A DNA stretch of 11,695 bases from an uncultured Clostridia bacterium (lineage in GTDB: Bacteria; Bacillota; Clostridia; TANB77; CAG-508), in contig CANRQH010000039.1 in assembly GCA_947632745.1 (NCBI GenBank), forward strand, positions 1-11,695, read 5' to 3'. The notes beneath the pieces were generated by a model, which worked only from the letters and a program-made list of their open reading frames with translations, did no database searches and was not told the origin of the DNA. The position numbers and the translations under genes are program-made. Each line of letters begins with the position of its first letter. Within the stretch, counting starts at the first letter, position 1. Positions 1-7,203 of the stretch are shown piece after piece.

Positions 1-1
1 T

Positions 2-1219
2 TTATAAATATCTATATGGTATAACTTTATTTTTATCATCTAAATCAATAATTTTGTCGTACATACATATAATTCCACCTTCTCCAATAGTTCCAACTTT
101 TTCTAATACTTTAAAATTAGATATCATATCTTTATTTGGATTTGCAGATTTTTTTATTTCTATTGGATGTAATTTTCCATTTTGTTCTATTATTAAATCT
201 ATCTCTTTTTTTTCTTTGTCTCTATAAAAATAAATTGGAGGTCTTAATTCACCCCTATTGTAATAACTTTTTATAATTTCTACTATAATAAAGTTTTCGA
301 AGAAATTTCCAGCCATATTTCCAGACTCTAATACATCTTTATTTTTCCATTTTGTTAGATAGGAAACTATTCCTGTATCTAAAAAATATATTTTAGGTGT
401 CTTTACAGCTCTTTTCATTATATTGTTATAATATGGCTCTAATAAATATACAATGTTAGATGATACTAAAATGGATAGCCATCTTTGCGCTGTTGGAACC
501 GTTATTCCTACTTCAGCTGCCACACTATTTAAATTTAGTAGTTGTCCTATTCTACTTGCTAATGCTGTCATAAATTTTAAAAATGTCAATGTATCTCCTA
601 CCTGAGTTAAATTTCTAACATCTCTTTCTATATAAGTGTTTACATACATTGAATAAAACATCTCAAAGTCGCTTTCCTCTTGATATAACGCTGGCATAGT
701 TCCTTTATGAATTATATCCCAAATTTCATCATATGAAATTTTTGTATCATGCTTTTTTCTTTTTTCAAGATACTCTTCTGTTGGAATAAAAGGTTCGTCA
801 AATTCTACTTCTTTAATCTCTCTTAAACTCAAACCTAAAAGATTTAATATTCCAATTCTTCCAGCTAAACTTTCGCTTACATTCTTCATTAAATGAAATT
901 GTTGTGAACCAGTTAAATAAAACATTACTTTTTTTTCACTATTATCGATTGCTATTTTGATATATCTTAATAAATCAGGTGCATATTGTATTTCATCAAT
1001 AATGATTGGTGGCTGATTTGATTTTAAAAATAAATTTGGGTCTTCCTTCGCTGATTGGTTTAATATCATATCATCTAATGTTATATAATTTATGCCAGGT
1101 TTTACGTTTTTTAACATTGTCGTTTTTCCAACTTGTCTAGCTCCCGTAATTAATATAGCTTTAAACATTTTCTCTTGCCTTTTTATAACCTTTTCAGCAC
1201 TTCTTTTTATATATTTCAT
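2..1219 (-). CDS. AAA family ATPase with DUF4143 C-terminal domain
   Basis: Complete 405-residue protein. Residues 26-33 (GARQVGKT) form a Walker A loop and residues 70-76 (PPIIIDE) a Walker B strand, followed by the typical 'IQYAPDL' of this family. The last third carries the DUF4143 pattern: 'FLDTGIVSYL', then 'EIDLIIEQNGKLHPIEIKKS', whose D...E-x-K spacing resembles a PD-(D/E)XK nuclease fold. These proteins are common, scattered P-loop NTPases of archaea and bacteria whose role is not established; nucleic-acid or toxin-antitoxin-like functions have been suggested. The ATG is preceded by a GGAG/GAAGGGG purine stretch. It has its own strong promoter beginning about 20 bases after the recombinase stop, so it is probably a separate transcription unit. 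No terminator is visible because the stop codon is at the window edge. The family call is firm; the biological role is unknown. Confidence 0.9.
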   Translation of the reverse strand: MKYIKRSAEKVIKRQEKMFKAILITGARQVGKTTMLKNVKPGINYITLDDMILNQSAKEDPNLFLKSNQPPIIIDEIQYAPDLLRYIKIAIDNSEKKVMFYLTGSQQFHLMKNVSESLAGRIGILNLLGLSLREIKEVEFDEPFIPTEEYLEKRKKHDTKISYDEIWDIIHKGTMPALYQEESDFEMFYSMYVNTYIERDVRNLTQVGDTLTFLKFMTALASRIGQLLNLNSVAAEVGITVPTAQRWLSILVSSNIVYLLEPYYNNIMKRAVKTPKIYFLDTGIVSYLTKWKNKDVLESGNMAGNFFENFIIVEIIKSYYNRGELRPPIYFYRDKEKKEIDLIIEQNGKLHPIEIKKSANPNKDMISNFKVLEKVGTIGEGGIICMYDKIIDLDDKNKVIPYRYL

Positions 1220-1239
1220 ATTTCCCCTTCTCCTTTTTT

Positions 1240-1270
1240 GACTATTTTAATATTCAATATTATTATAGTC
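1240..1270. promoter_or_regulatory. 31-bp imperfect dyad over the ATPase gene start site
   Basis: Two 15-base arms around a central C at 1255 match at 13 of 15 positions, with outer arms GACTAT and ATAGTC. The dyad covers the -10 box and the expected transcription start of the ATPase gene. This is the classic position for a repressor operator. The binding protein is not identifiable from the window. Confidence 0.5.
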
Positions 1271-1290
1271 GAAATATCGTTTCTTGTCAA
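1262..1290 (-). promoter_or_regulatory. Sigma-A type promoter of the ATPase gene
   Basis: Reading the minus strand, TTGACA (1290-1285), a 17-base spacer and TATAAT (1267-1262) match the housekeeping consensus exactly. The predicted start is near 1255, about 36 bases before the ATPase ATG. Confidence 0.8.
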
Positions 1291-1309
1291 TATTTTGGTT
1301 TGTAATTAT

Positions 1310-2233
1310 TCATTTTTTAAAATTAAACCAAACGTCTACCTGTTTGTCTTGATGAATTTCTATTCTATTAATAATAACTTTCATTATTTCTGGTGTTGGT
1401 TTTTCTAAACTAAAAAATTCTTTTATTACTTTTTCAATTTCTTGGCTATTGTTTTTTTCATTATTTACTGACATTTCCTTTAATTCTATGTACTCTTTTT
1501 CTTTTTGTTTTGCTTCATCTTGCAATTTTTCAAATAGTCTTTCATACATCTCTTCACTTAATTTGCCATTCAATTTATCTATATACATCTTATCAATATT
1601 TACATTTATTAACTTTACCTCTGCCTCTAATTTTTTCATTAATTTACTATAATCATATTTTGTTTTGTTATTTTGAATAGCTAATTCAATCTTTTTGCTG
1701 TCAATATTTTGAAATAATTGTCTTATGTATTTTAATACTTGATTTTCTAATTCATAATAATTAAATCCATGTGAAGTACATACCCCCAATTTTGAGTTTC
1801 TACGATAATTATTACATATCATATCTAGTTTTCCATTTTTTCTTATTCGCACCCCTATCTTATGTTTACATTCATAGCAAAACAACAATCCATCTAATAA
1901 AAATTTATGCTTTTTTTCGTTTCTATTATACTTTTGTACAATTATCATTTTTTGTACTTTATTAAAAACTTGTCTATCTATAATTGGTTCATGTGTATTT
2001 TTCACAATATTCCACTGTTCCTGTGGATTTCTTTTAATTTTTCTATTTTTATAACTTATTCTGCTTCTTTTATTTTGAATTGTATTTCCAATATACACTT
2101 CATTTTTTAATATGTTTTTTATTGTTTTATTTTCCCAAAAAGTGGCTTTGTTATACCTTATTTGATTTACTGTAGGAATATTGTTACTATTCAAATAATC
2201 TCTAATATCTCCAATATTTTTTCCGTAAATTTG
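1310..2233 (-). pseudogene. Large serine recombinase, C-terminal part (frameshifted)
   Basis: This frame carries the DNA-binding part of a large serine recombinase whose catalytic half lies upstream in another frame. The first ATG is at 2194, but the homologous frame begins near 2233 and reads GKNIGDIRDYL before it. Counting from that ATG, the recombinase domain spans about residues 1-95, a zinc ribbon uses C106, C109, C127 and C139, a charged coiled coil covers about 182-245, and the tail 'INRIEIHQDKQVDVWFNF' is typical of clostridial family members. The C-terminus therefore looks complete. There is no ribosome site at 2194, so independent translation is unlikely. Joined with the upstream part the protein would be about 510 residues, a normal length for the TnpX/TndX-like group. 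It ends about 20 bases before the ATPase promoter. Confidence 0.82.
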
Positions 2234-2843
2234 CCATATTAAAAATAGTTTTTACTATTTCCCCTTCTTGTTCACAGATAATCAATCTATTTTTATCCTT
2301 TGGGTCTTTCATATATCCAATTGCAGTTTTTCCTCCTACCCACTTTCCTTGCTTTTGCATAGTATGTAGGGCTGTCCTAATTTTTTTCGACAAATCCTTA
2401 GAATACATATCATTTAAAATTGACTTAAATGGTGCAATATCATTATTACCATTGTTTGTCGCAAAAGTATCTATTCCATCTGTTACAGAAACATATCTAA
2501 CTTCATGCTCTGGGAACCATTTTTCAATAAATTCACCTGTTTCTATATAATCACGGCCTAAACGAGATAGGTCTTTTGTTATAACCATATTTATTTTTCC
2601 AAGTTCAATATCATTTATCATTCTTTTAAAACCTGGTCTATTGAAATTTGTTCCTGTAAATCCTTGATCAGTATATATATCTACTAAATTATATTTCAAA
2701 CCAAGTTTTTTTACATATTCGGTTAATAAATCTCTTTGATTTTTTATACTTTCACTTTCATCAAAACCTCTATCTACATCTTCTTTGGATAACCTTATAT
2801 AAATTGCAACCTTATAAATTTCTGTTTTTATTTGATCAAGCAT
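2202..2843 (-). pseudogene. Large serine recombinase, N-terminal catalytic part (frameshifted)
   Basis: This 213-codon ORF carries the resolvase/invertase catalytic domain that cuts and rejoins DNA through a serine-linked intermediate. 'YIRLSKED' supplies the nucleophile S19, 'KDLSRLGRD' (90-98) the conserved arginine motif, and 'YTDQGFTGTNFNRPGFKRM' (57-75) is typical of transposon and ICE recombinases. After IVKTIFNM the frame runs into 'ANLRKKYWRY' and stops. Removing one base, either in the GG at 2234-2235 or in the A6 run at 2217-2222, restores a continuous protein. The ATG has an excellent AAAGGAGG site five bases away and lies inside the 3' end of a 41-codon ORF. The gene probably excised or integrated a mobile element before it was broken. 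A sequencing error cannot be excluded. Confidence 0.85.
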
Positions 2844-2953
2844 TTTTCCTCCTTTCCATGCTTGATAAAAACAATTAGAAAACGAGATATTAAGTTTTCT
2901 ATTTCTTCACCCTTTTCATCAAAATACACATTAATTTTAAATTTTTCATTCAT
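2828..2953 (-). CDS. Small 41-residue protein coupled to the recombinase
   Basis: The ORF starts with ATG behind a strong GAGGAGG site and overlaps the recombinase start by 16 bases, so the two were probably translationally coupled. The protein begins MNEKFKINVYFDEKGEEIEN, then has a short hydrophobic stretch (LISRFLIVFI) and a lysine-rich end with one cysteine. I do not recognise a named family. From memory, short ORFs of this general form (a 'VYFDEKG'-like strand, then 'LI..FL') are often found just before serine recombinases in clostridial elements. A helper or excision-factor role would be an inference. The strong ribosome site and placement support it as a real gene; its small size is the main doubt. 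Confidence 0.55.
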   Translation of the reverse strand: MNEKFKINVYFDEKGEEIENLISRFLIVFIKHGKEEKCLIK

Positions 2954-3008
2954 AGTTGCCTCCTCAAATTATGAATATTTATTTAATTTATATGCATAAA
3001 ACAATCAG

Positions 3009-3125
3009 TTATTCACATCTAAATTTTGATGTAGATAAATCTACTTCTTCATTTATTTGTAATTTTGTCATAGTTCCAGTTGAAATATTAAAATCTTTTA
3101 TTTAGTGTCTACCTTGGAATCTACT
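3009..3125 (-). pseudogene. Orphan 3' coding remnant of unknown gene
   Basis: Between the ZIP remnant and the 41-codon ORF the minus strand has a frame reading SRFQGRH, a TAA stop (3102-3104), then 'IKDFNISTGTMTKLQINEEV' and 'DLSTSKFRCE' before TAA at 3009-3011. Past the in-frame stop it looks like the tail of a protein, not random translation. There is no good start: the ATG at 3071 lacks a ribosome site. It lies upstream of the small ORF and recombinase, where element genes would be expected. I infer it is the tail of a lost element gene, joined to the ZIP gene by insertion and deletion. I do not recognise the family. Confidence 0.3.
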
Positions 3126-3570
3126 TTCTGGTATATCATGAAGGCATATCGCAATTGCAAGACCAATTCCAAGTTTTGTTGATGCTTCAAATCCTGACCC
3201 AATTGCAAGACCGTTCCGGAAAATTATGGATTGCTAATCCAATACTTACAATTATCCCTGTTTTTAATAGATTATTAGATTTTAAACTTTGTTTTTCACT
3301 AAATTTTGTTTCAACTAATTTATCACATATAATCATTGCAATTATTCCAAATCCAATTCCTACTATTACCATTAAAATATTGGCAAGTTCTAGCGCTTCT
3401 GGAATTAAATCAAAACATATTACAGCCATCATAAGACCTGATGCAAAAGATAATATAAAACTTAAAAATTTATTTGAAACTTTATTAAAAAAGCATCCTA
3501 TTATTCCACCTAACGTTGTTCCAAATGTGCCAAAAAATAAGCCTAAAAGAGTTGTTTTTAAAATTTCCAT
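3126..3570 (-). pseudogene. ZIP family metal (zinc) transporter, frameshifted and truncated
   Basis: ZIP proteins import zinc or other divalent metals and usually have about 250-270 residues and eight membrane helices. Here the ATG at 3570, with AGAGGTGG just upstream, starts MEILKTTLLG and is a better start than the GTG at 3579. Visible helices include 'FGTTLGGIIGCFF', 'FILSFASGLMMAVICFDLIPEAL' and 'ILMVIVGIGFGIIAMIICD'. At the metal-binding helix the frame reads AIHNFPE, then RSCNWVRI and stop. Dropping one base (G at 3213 on the plus strand) restores AIHNFPEGLAIGSGFEASTK and continues to 'LGIGLAIAICLHDIPE', the next metal-site helix. There the homology ends abruptly at about 3126. The last three helices are not found elsewhere in the window. 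The gene has two independent lesions and should be inactive as a full transporter. Confidence 0.85.
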
Positions 3571-3671
3571 GCTTTCCACCTCTATTAGACTTTATTAAAG
3601 AAATTTTATTTTAGAACTTTTTGATATCTTATTTATAAAAATATTATCTATCTGTAACAGTTGTCAAAAAA

Positions 3672-3714
3672 GGACGTCCCCAATGGCAGTTTTTTGTGCC
3701 ATAAAAGAACGTCC
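3672..3714 (-). terminator. Two-tier hairpin terminator after nrdG
   Basis: On the minus strand, 10 bases after the nrdG stop, GGACGT (3714-3709) pairs with ACGTCC (3677-3672). Inside it ATGGCA pairs with TGCCAT (3702-3697 with 3688-3683) around an 8-base loop. A run of six T follows, as in rho-independent termination. The GGGACG...CGTCCC words resemble dispersed palindromes I recall from clostridial genomes, so this could also be a repeat-family copy. Confidence 0.7.
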
Positions 3715-3723
3715 CAAGTAACA

Positions 3724-4215
3724 TTATTTAAATTCTATTATATTATTATTTTTCAAGCTTTTTTGTACATCAATAACTCTTTGATTAGAAGAGCCTCTCC
3801 ATTTTAAAGTTGGGTCATGTAATTCGTCAGAATATCTGCCATCTACTAATACATCAATGTAGTTCATAACTTCTTTGTCTTTTAAATCTTCATCAAATTT
3901 GAAGCCTGACCATACCCATATATTTTTATTTGGATATTTTTCTTTAAATGCCTTTGCAAGCTCTGTTGTTGCTTTTATATTCTTTGGGTGCATTGGTTCT
4001 CCACCTAAAATAGATAGGCCTTTTACATAATCTTTATCACATAACTCTAGTACTTCATCTATTGTATCATTATTAAAATCTTTTCCGCCTTCAAAGTCCC
4101 ATGTTTCAGGGTTAAAGCAATTTTTACAATGAAATTCACATCCTTGCATAAATACTGAAACCCTTACTCCTGGCCCATTTGATATATCCATTTTTCTAAC
4201 TATATTGTATCTCAT
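3724..4215 (-). CDS. nrdG: Anaerobic ribonucleotide reductase activating protein (radical SAM)
   Basis: This protein generates the glycyl radical on NrdD, using a 4Fe-4S cluster and S-adenosylmethionine. With the ATG at 4215 it has 163 residues. The cluster motif C-x3-C-x2-C is C26, C30 and C33 in 'FMQGCEFHCKNCFNPETW'. 'LSILGGEPM' is the SAM-binding GGE motif. 'WVWSGFKFDE' and 'VLVDGRY' are also typical of NrdG. The ATG overlaps the nrdD stop as ATGA, which argues for coupling. A TTG two codons earlier is open, but it would lie only four bases from the AAGGTGG site, while the ATG lies ten bases away. It is cytoplasmic and forms a two-gene operon with nrdD, ended by the hairpin at 3672-3714. 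Confidence 0.95.
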   Translation of the reverse strand: MRYNIVRKMDISNGPGVRVSVFMQGCEFHCKNCFNPETWDFEGGKDFNNDTIDEVLELCDKDYVKGLSILGGEPMHPKNIKATTELAKAFKEKYPNKNIWVWSGFKFDEDLKDKEVMNYIDVLVDGRYSDELHDPTLKWRGSSNQRVIDVQKSLKNNNIIEFK

Positions 4216-6410
4216 TTGCAATCAGCCACCTTATTATCTATATGTAAAACTCTCTCTTTAATTTCTTGTGTTCTTCCTTTATTCCAGAAATTTGTACCTA
4301 TATAACCACATGTTCTTCTAGCTACATTTAATGAATTATGGTCTCTATTGCCACAATTTGGACAATACCATTCTAAATTATCATCTATTAGTATTTCTCC
4401 TGTATATCCACATTTTTGGCAATAATCTGATTTTGTATTTAATTCTGCATACATTATATTGTCATAAATAAATTTAATTACATCTATAATTACATCTAAA
4501 TTATTTTGTAGATTTGGTGTTTCTATATATGAAATAGCTCCACCAGGGCTTAATCTTTGGAATTCACTTTCAAGTTTTAATTTTGTAAATGCATCTATTT
4601 CTTCAAATACAGGTACATGGTATGAATTTGTAATATAATTTTTATCTGTTACTCCCTCTACTGTACCAAATCTTTCTTTTAAACATTTAGCAAATTTATA
4701 TGTTGTTGATTCTATTGGAGTTCCATATACTGAATAATCAATATCTTCTTCTGCTTTCCATTTTTTGCATGCATCATTAAGCTTTTCCATAACTTTTAAT
4801 CCAAAGTCTTTTCCTTCTCCATTGTCAGTATGTGAAGCACCTGTCATATATTTTACACATTCATATAAACCAGCATATCCTAAAGATATTGTTGAATATC
4901 CATGGTGTAATAGTTCATGTATGCTTTCTCCTGGCTCTAACCTTGCTAGTGCACCATTTTGCCAAAGTATTGGTGCAACATCACTTGTAACTCCACTTAA
5001 TCTCTTATGTCTTATTTGTAGTGCTTTATGGCATAATTCTAAACGTTCGTCCATTATCTTCCAGAATTTATCCATATCTTTTTCTGAAGAAAGAGCAACA
5101 TCTGGTAAGTTTAAAGTAACAACACCTTGGTTAAATCTTCCATAATATTTGCCTTTTCCTTCTACATAGTTTTTAGCTTTAGCAATGTTTCCTAAATGCA
5201 TTGTTCTATCTGGTGTTAAGAAGCTTCTGCACCCCATACATGGGTAGCAATCTCCCTCTCCATTTTCATTTTTCTTTAATTCTAACATTACTTTTTCTGA
5301 TATGTAATCAGGAACCATTCTTTTAGCTGTACATTCTGCTGCAAGTTTTGTTAAATAGTAAAATTCTCCATCTTCATTAATATTATCTTCTTCCAAAACA
5401 TATAATAATTTTGGGAATGCAGGTGTTATATATACACCTTTTGTGTTTTTAAATCCAAGTATTCTTTGTTTTAGAAATTCTTCTATTACCATTGCAAGCT
5501 CTTTTTTATATTCTGTTGTTTCATTTAAGTACATAAATACACTTAAAAATGGTGCTTGTCCATTTGTATTTGTCATTGAATTTACTTGATAGTTAAATGT
5601 TTGAACTCCATCTCCAATTTCTTTTCTTGTATCTTCCCAAGCAAATTTTTCACAATCTTCTTTTGAAAGTTTTCTTTTTTCATATTTTTTATAATATTGC
5701 TCATAACTGCTTCTTACAAATGGTGCTAAATGTGTAAGTGAAATTGTTGCTCCACCATAGCTTGATGATGTAACAGCTAATATAATTTGTGTTGCAATTG
5801 TTGCAGCTGTTATAAATCTATGTGGTTTTTCTATCATTACTCCATTTATAACTGTTCCATTTTGTAACATATCATCTAAGTTTATTAATTCACAGTTATG
5901 AAGTGCATTTTGTGCAAAATAGTCTGCATCATGGAAGTGTATTATTCCTGAATCATGTGCTTCAACTATTTCTGTTGGAAGTAAAAATCTTCTAGTTATA
6001 TCTGTACTTGTTATTCCTGCTAAATAGTCTCTTTGTGTTGTTATAACTTGAGCATTTTTGTTAGAATTTTCACTATTCCAATATTCGTTTTCTCCTTCAA
6101 TTAATTCTTTAATTGTTTGGTCTGTTGTATTTGCTTTTCTAACTAATTCTCTTGTGTAACGATATGTAATATATTTTTTTGCTAATTGATATTTACCAAA
6201 TTCCATTAATTTTTCTTCAATAATATCTTGAATATCCTCTACTAATATTCTTTTTTTGTTAAGCTCTTCGATGTATTGAATAATTTCCTTAATTTCCTCA
6301 TTTGTTGCTTTTTCTTTTCCTCTTACTTCATTGTTGGCTTTTTTTATTGCCGTTTCAATTTTGCTAGAGTCATAATCAACAATGTGTCCATCTCTTTTTA
6401 CAATTTTCAT
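4212..6410 (-). CDS. nrdD: Anaerobic ribonucleoside-triphosphate reductase
   Basis: This class III enzyme reduces ribonucleoside triphosphates to dNTPs without oxygen, using a glycyl radical made by NrdG. It has 732 residues. About residues 1-95 form an ATP-cone regulatory domain ('IVKRDGHIVDYDSSKIETAI'). The barrel follows, with conserved 'HDSGIIHFHDADY' (152-164), C173 in 'LHNCELINL', and C394 in 'CMGCRSFLTPDR'. By family comparison these two are candidates for the active-site cysteines. Four cysteines (C664, C667, C683, C686) form the zinc site. The radical glycine is G702 in RRTCGYIG, 31 residues from the end. The ATG has an AAAGGAAG site. All key residues are present, so it should be active. 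It is divergent from a Crp/Fnr-type gene, and a shared dyad lies between them. Confidence 0.97.
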   Translation of the reverse strand: MKIVKRDGHIVDYDSSKIETAIKKANNEVRGKEKATNEEIKEIIQYIEELNKKRILVEDIQDIIEEKLMEFGKYQLAKKYITYRYTRELVRKANTTDQTIKELIEGENEYWNSENSNKNAQVITTQRDYLAGITSTDITRRFLLPTEIVEAHDSGIIHFHDADYFAQNALHNCELINLDDMLQNGTVINGVMIEKPHRFITAATIATQIILAVTSSSYGGATISLTHLAPFVRSSYEQYYKKYEKRKLSKEDCEKFAWEDTRKEIGDGVQTFNYQVNSMTNTNGQAPFLSVFMYLNETTEYKKELAMVIEEFLKQRILGFKNTKGVYITPAFPKLLYVLEEDNINEDGEFYYLTKLAAECTAKRMVPDYISEKVMLELKKNENGEGDCYPCMGCRSFLTPDRTMHLGNIAKAKNYVEGKGKYYGRFNQGVVTLNLPDVALSSEKDMDKFWKIMDERLELCHKALQIRHKRLSGVTSDVAPILWQNGALARLEPGESIHELLHHGYSTISLGYAGLYECVKYMTGASHTDNGEGKDFGLKVMEKLNDACKKWKAEEDIDYSVYGTPIESTTYKFAKCLKERFGTVEGVTDKNYITNSYHVPVFEEIDAFTKLKLESEFQRLSPGGAISYIETPNLQNNLDVIIDVIKFIYDNIMYAELNTKSDYCQKCGYTGEILIDDNLEWYCPNCGNRDHNSLNVARRTCGYIGTNFWNKGRTQEIKERVLHIDNKVADCK

Positions 6411-6454
6411 ATTTTTTCTTCCTTTCTTGTGTATTTTTTTGTTTTACTTGATTG

Positions 6455-6460
6455 ATTATA
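6455..6460 (-). promoter_or_regulatory. Possible -10 box for nrdDG
   Basis: TATAAT on the minus strand lies 45 bases upstream of the nrdD ATG, with no good -35 at 17 bases. An activator-dependent promoter is possible. A second candidate, TAAAAC at 6446-6441, would put the upstream dyad near -42, as in class II Fnr-type activation. The sequence does not decide between them. Confidence 0.35.
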
Positions 6461-6467
6461 AAAACAA

Positions 6468-6485
6468 CTTTCAAAAAATTGAAAG
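6468..6485. promoter_or_regulatory. Perfect 7-4-7 dyad between nrdD and Crp/Fnr gene
   Basis: CTTTCAA, four A, then TTGAAAG form a perfect inverted repeat in the divergent intergenic region. Size and symmetry fit a dimeric Crp/Fnr-type site, although the sequence is not the TTGAT-N4-ATCAA consensus of E. coli Fnr. It is centred about 50 bases upstream of the predicted start of the regulator gene. Confidence 0.55.
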
Positions 6486-6491
6486 GTGCAT

Positions 6492-6520
6492 TTGCAACTT
6501 TTTTAAATTTATGATAAAAT
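6492..6520 (+). promoter_or_regulatory. Promoter of the Crp/Fnr-type regulator
   Basis: TTGCAA (6492-6497), a 17-base spacer and TAAAAT (6515-6520) with an extended -10 TG at 6512-6513. The predicted start is near 6527, a few bases before the GAGGTGG ribosome site. Confidence 0.65.
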
Positions 6521-6537
6521 ATTTTTGAGGTGGTTTT

Positions 6538-7179
6538 ATGGACGCTCCATTTAGCGGTATTTCTGAGTTACAGAAAAATAAATTGCTTAAATTATTGGGA
6601 ACTCACATATTTAATTTTAATAAAAATCAGGAAATCTTACAGACTATGAAGGATGACAATATTGTTTGTATTTTACTTAAAGGTCATGCCCATATTGTTA
6701 ATATTGATTATAACGGAGAAGAAACTTTAGAAGAGGATTTAACTGAAAATAGTGTTTTTGGTACTAGTATTTCAGATATAGAAAGTAGCAATTGTCAAAT
6801 AATAGCAAAAGAAAATTGTAGCGTTTTAGTTATAGATTATAATAAATTAATAAATATAAACTTTATTGACCATAAATATTACAATATTTTTATAAATAAT
6901 CTTTTTCAAATTATTCATACGAAAATAAAAGAAAAAAATGATAGAATTAGAATTTTAACTAAAAAATCTATTAGAGATAAATTACTAGAATTTTTTGAAT
7001 CAGAATATAAAAAAACTCGTTCTAAATATATTTATATGCAAAAAAGTTTTAAAGAATTGTCTGATTACTTTTCTGTTAATCGCTCTGCTATGTTTAGAGA
7101 ACTTAGATATTTAAAAGATGAAAATTTTATAAAAATTGATGGTAGAAGAATAACCTTATTATATACTCCTCAAGTTTAA
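6538..7179 (+). CDS. Crp/Fnr family transcriptional regulator
   Basis: The 213-residue protein has a cyclic-nucleotide-binding-like beta barrel (about residues 15-105, including 'VCILLKGHAHIVNIDYNGEE'), a long dimer helix (about 112-150) and a C-terminal Crp-type winged helix (about 168-206), with recognition helix SVNRSAMFRELRYL (179-192). Its cysteines (44, 86, 94) are scattered and there is no N-terminal cluster as in Fnr, so direct oxygen sensing by 4Fe-4S is unlikely. The effector is unknown. GAGGTGG lies four bases before the ATG. It is divergent from nrdDG across about 127 bases with one clear dyad, so control of nrdDG and itself is a reasonable inference. It is the only clear plus-strand gene here. 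A foldback element begins 25 bases after the stop. Confidence 0.88.
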   Translation: MDAPFSGISELQKNKLLKLLGTHIFNFNKNQEILQTMKDDNIVCILLKGHAHIVNIDYNGEETLEEDLTENSVFGTSISDIESSNCQIIAKENCSVLVIDYNKLININFIDHKYYNIFINNLFQIIHTKIKEKNDRIRILTKKSIRDKLLEFFESEYKKTRSKYIYMQKSFKELSDYFSVNRSAMFRELRYLKDENFIKIDGRRITLLYTPQV

Positions 7180-7203
7180 ATAGTTTCATATTACTACTGC
7201 TTG

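Noticed and set aside
1175..2110. Several plus-strand ORFs of 64-77 codons opposite the ATPase and recombinase
   Set aside because: They are Phe/Ser/Ile-rich translations of the AT-rich antisense strand, lack ribosome sites and lie wholly opposite conserved coding frames.
2202..2235. Programmed frameshift joining the two recombinase parts
   Set aside because: No heptameric slippery site or following structure is evident, and a second nearby gene has a similar one-base lesion, which favours decay or read error.
3155..3598. 147-codon plus-strand ORF
   Set aside because: It lies antisense to the ZIP pseudogene, whose protein motifs are clear; the plus frame shows no recognisable domain.
3590..3667. 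Promoter of the ZIP gene with TTGACA at 3667-3662
   Set aside because: No -10 box of good quality lies at 16-18 bases; the nearest TAATAT is at 15. Too weak to list as a feature.
4216..4221. TTG start for nrdG two codons upstream of the ATG
   Set aside because: It would lie only four bases from the ribosome site; the ATG gives the common ATGA stop-start overlap. It is not fully excluded.
4765..5145. 126-codon plus-strand ORF within nrdD
   Set aside because: Antisense shadow of strongly conserved nrdD sequence.
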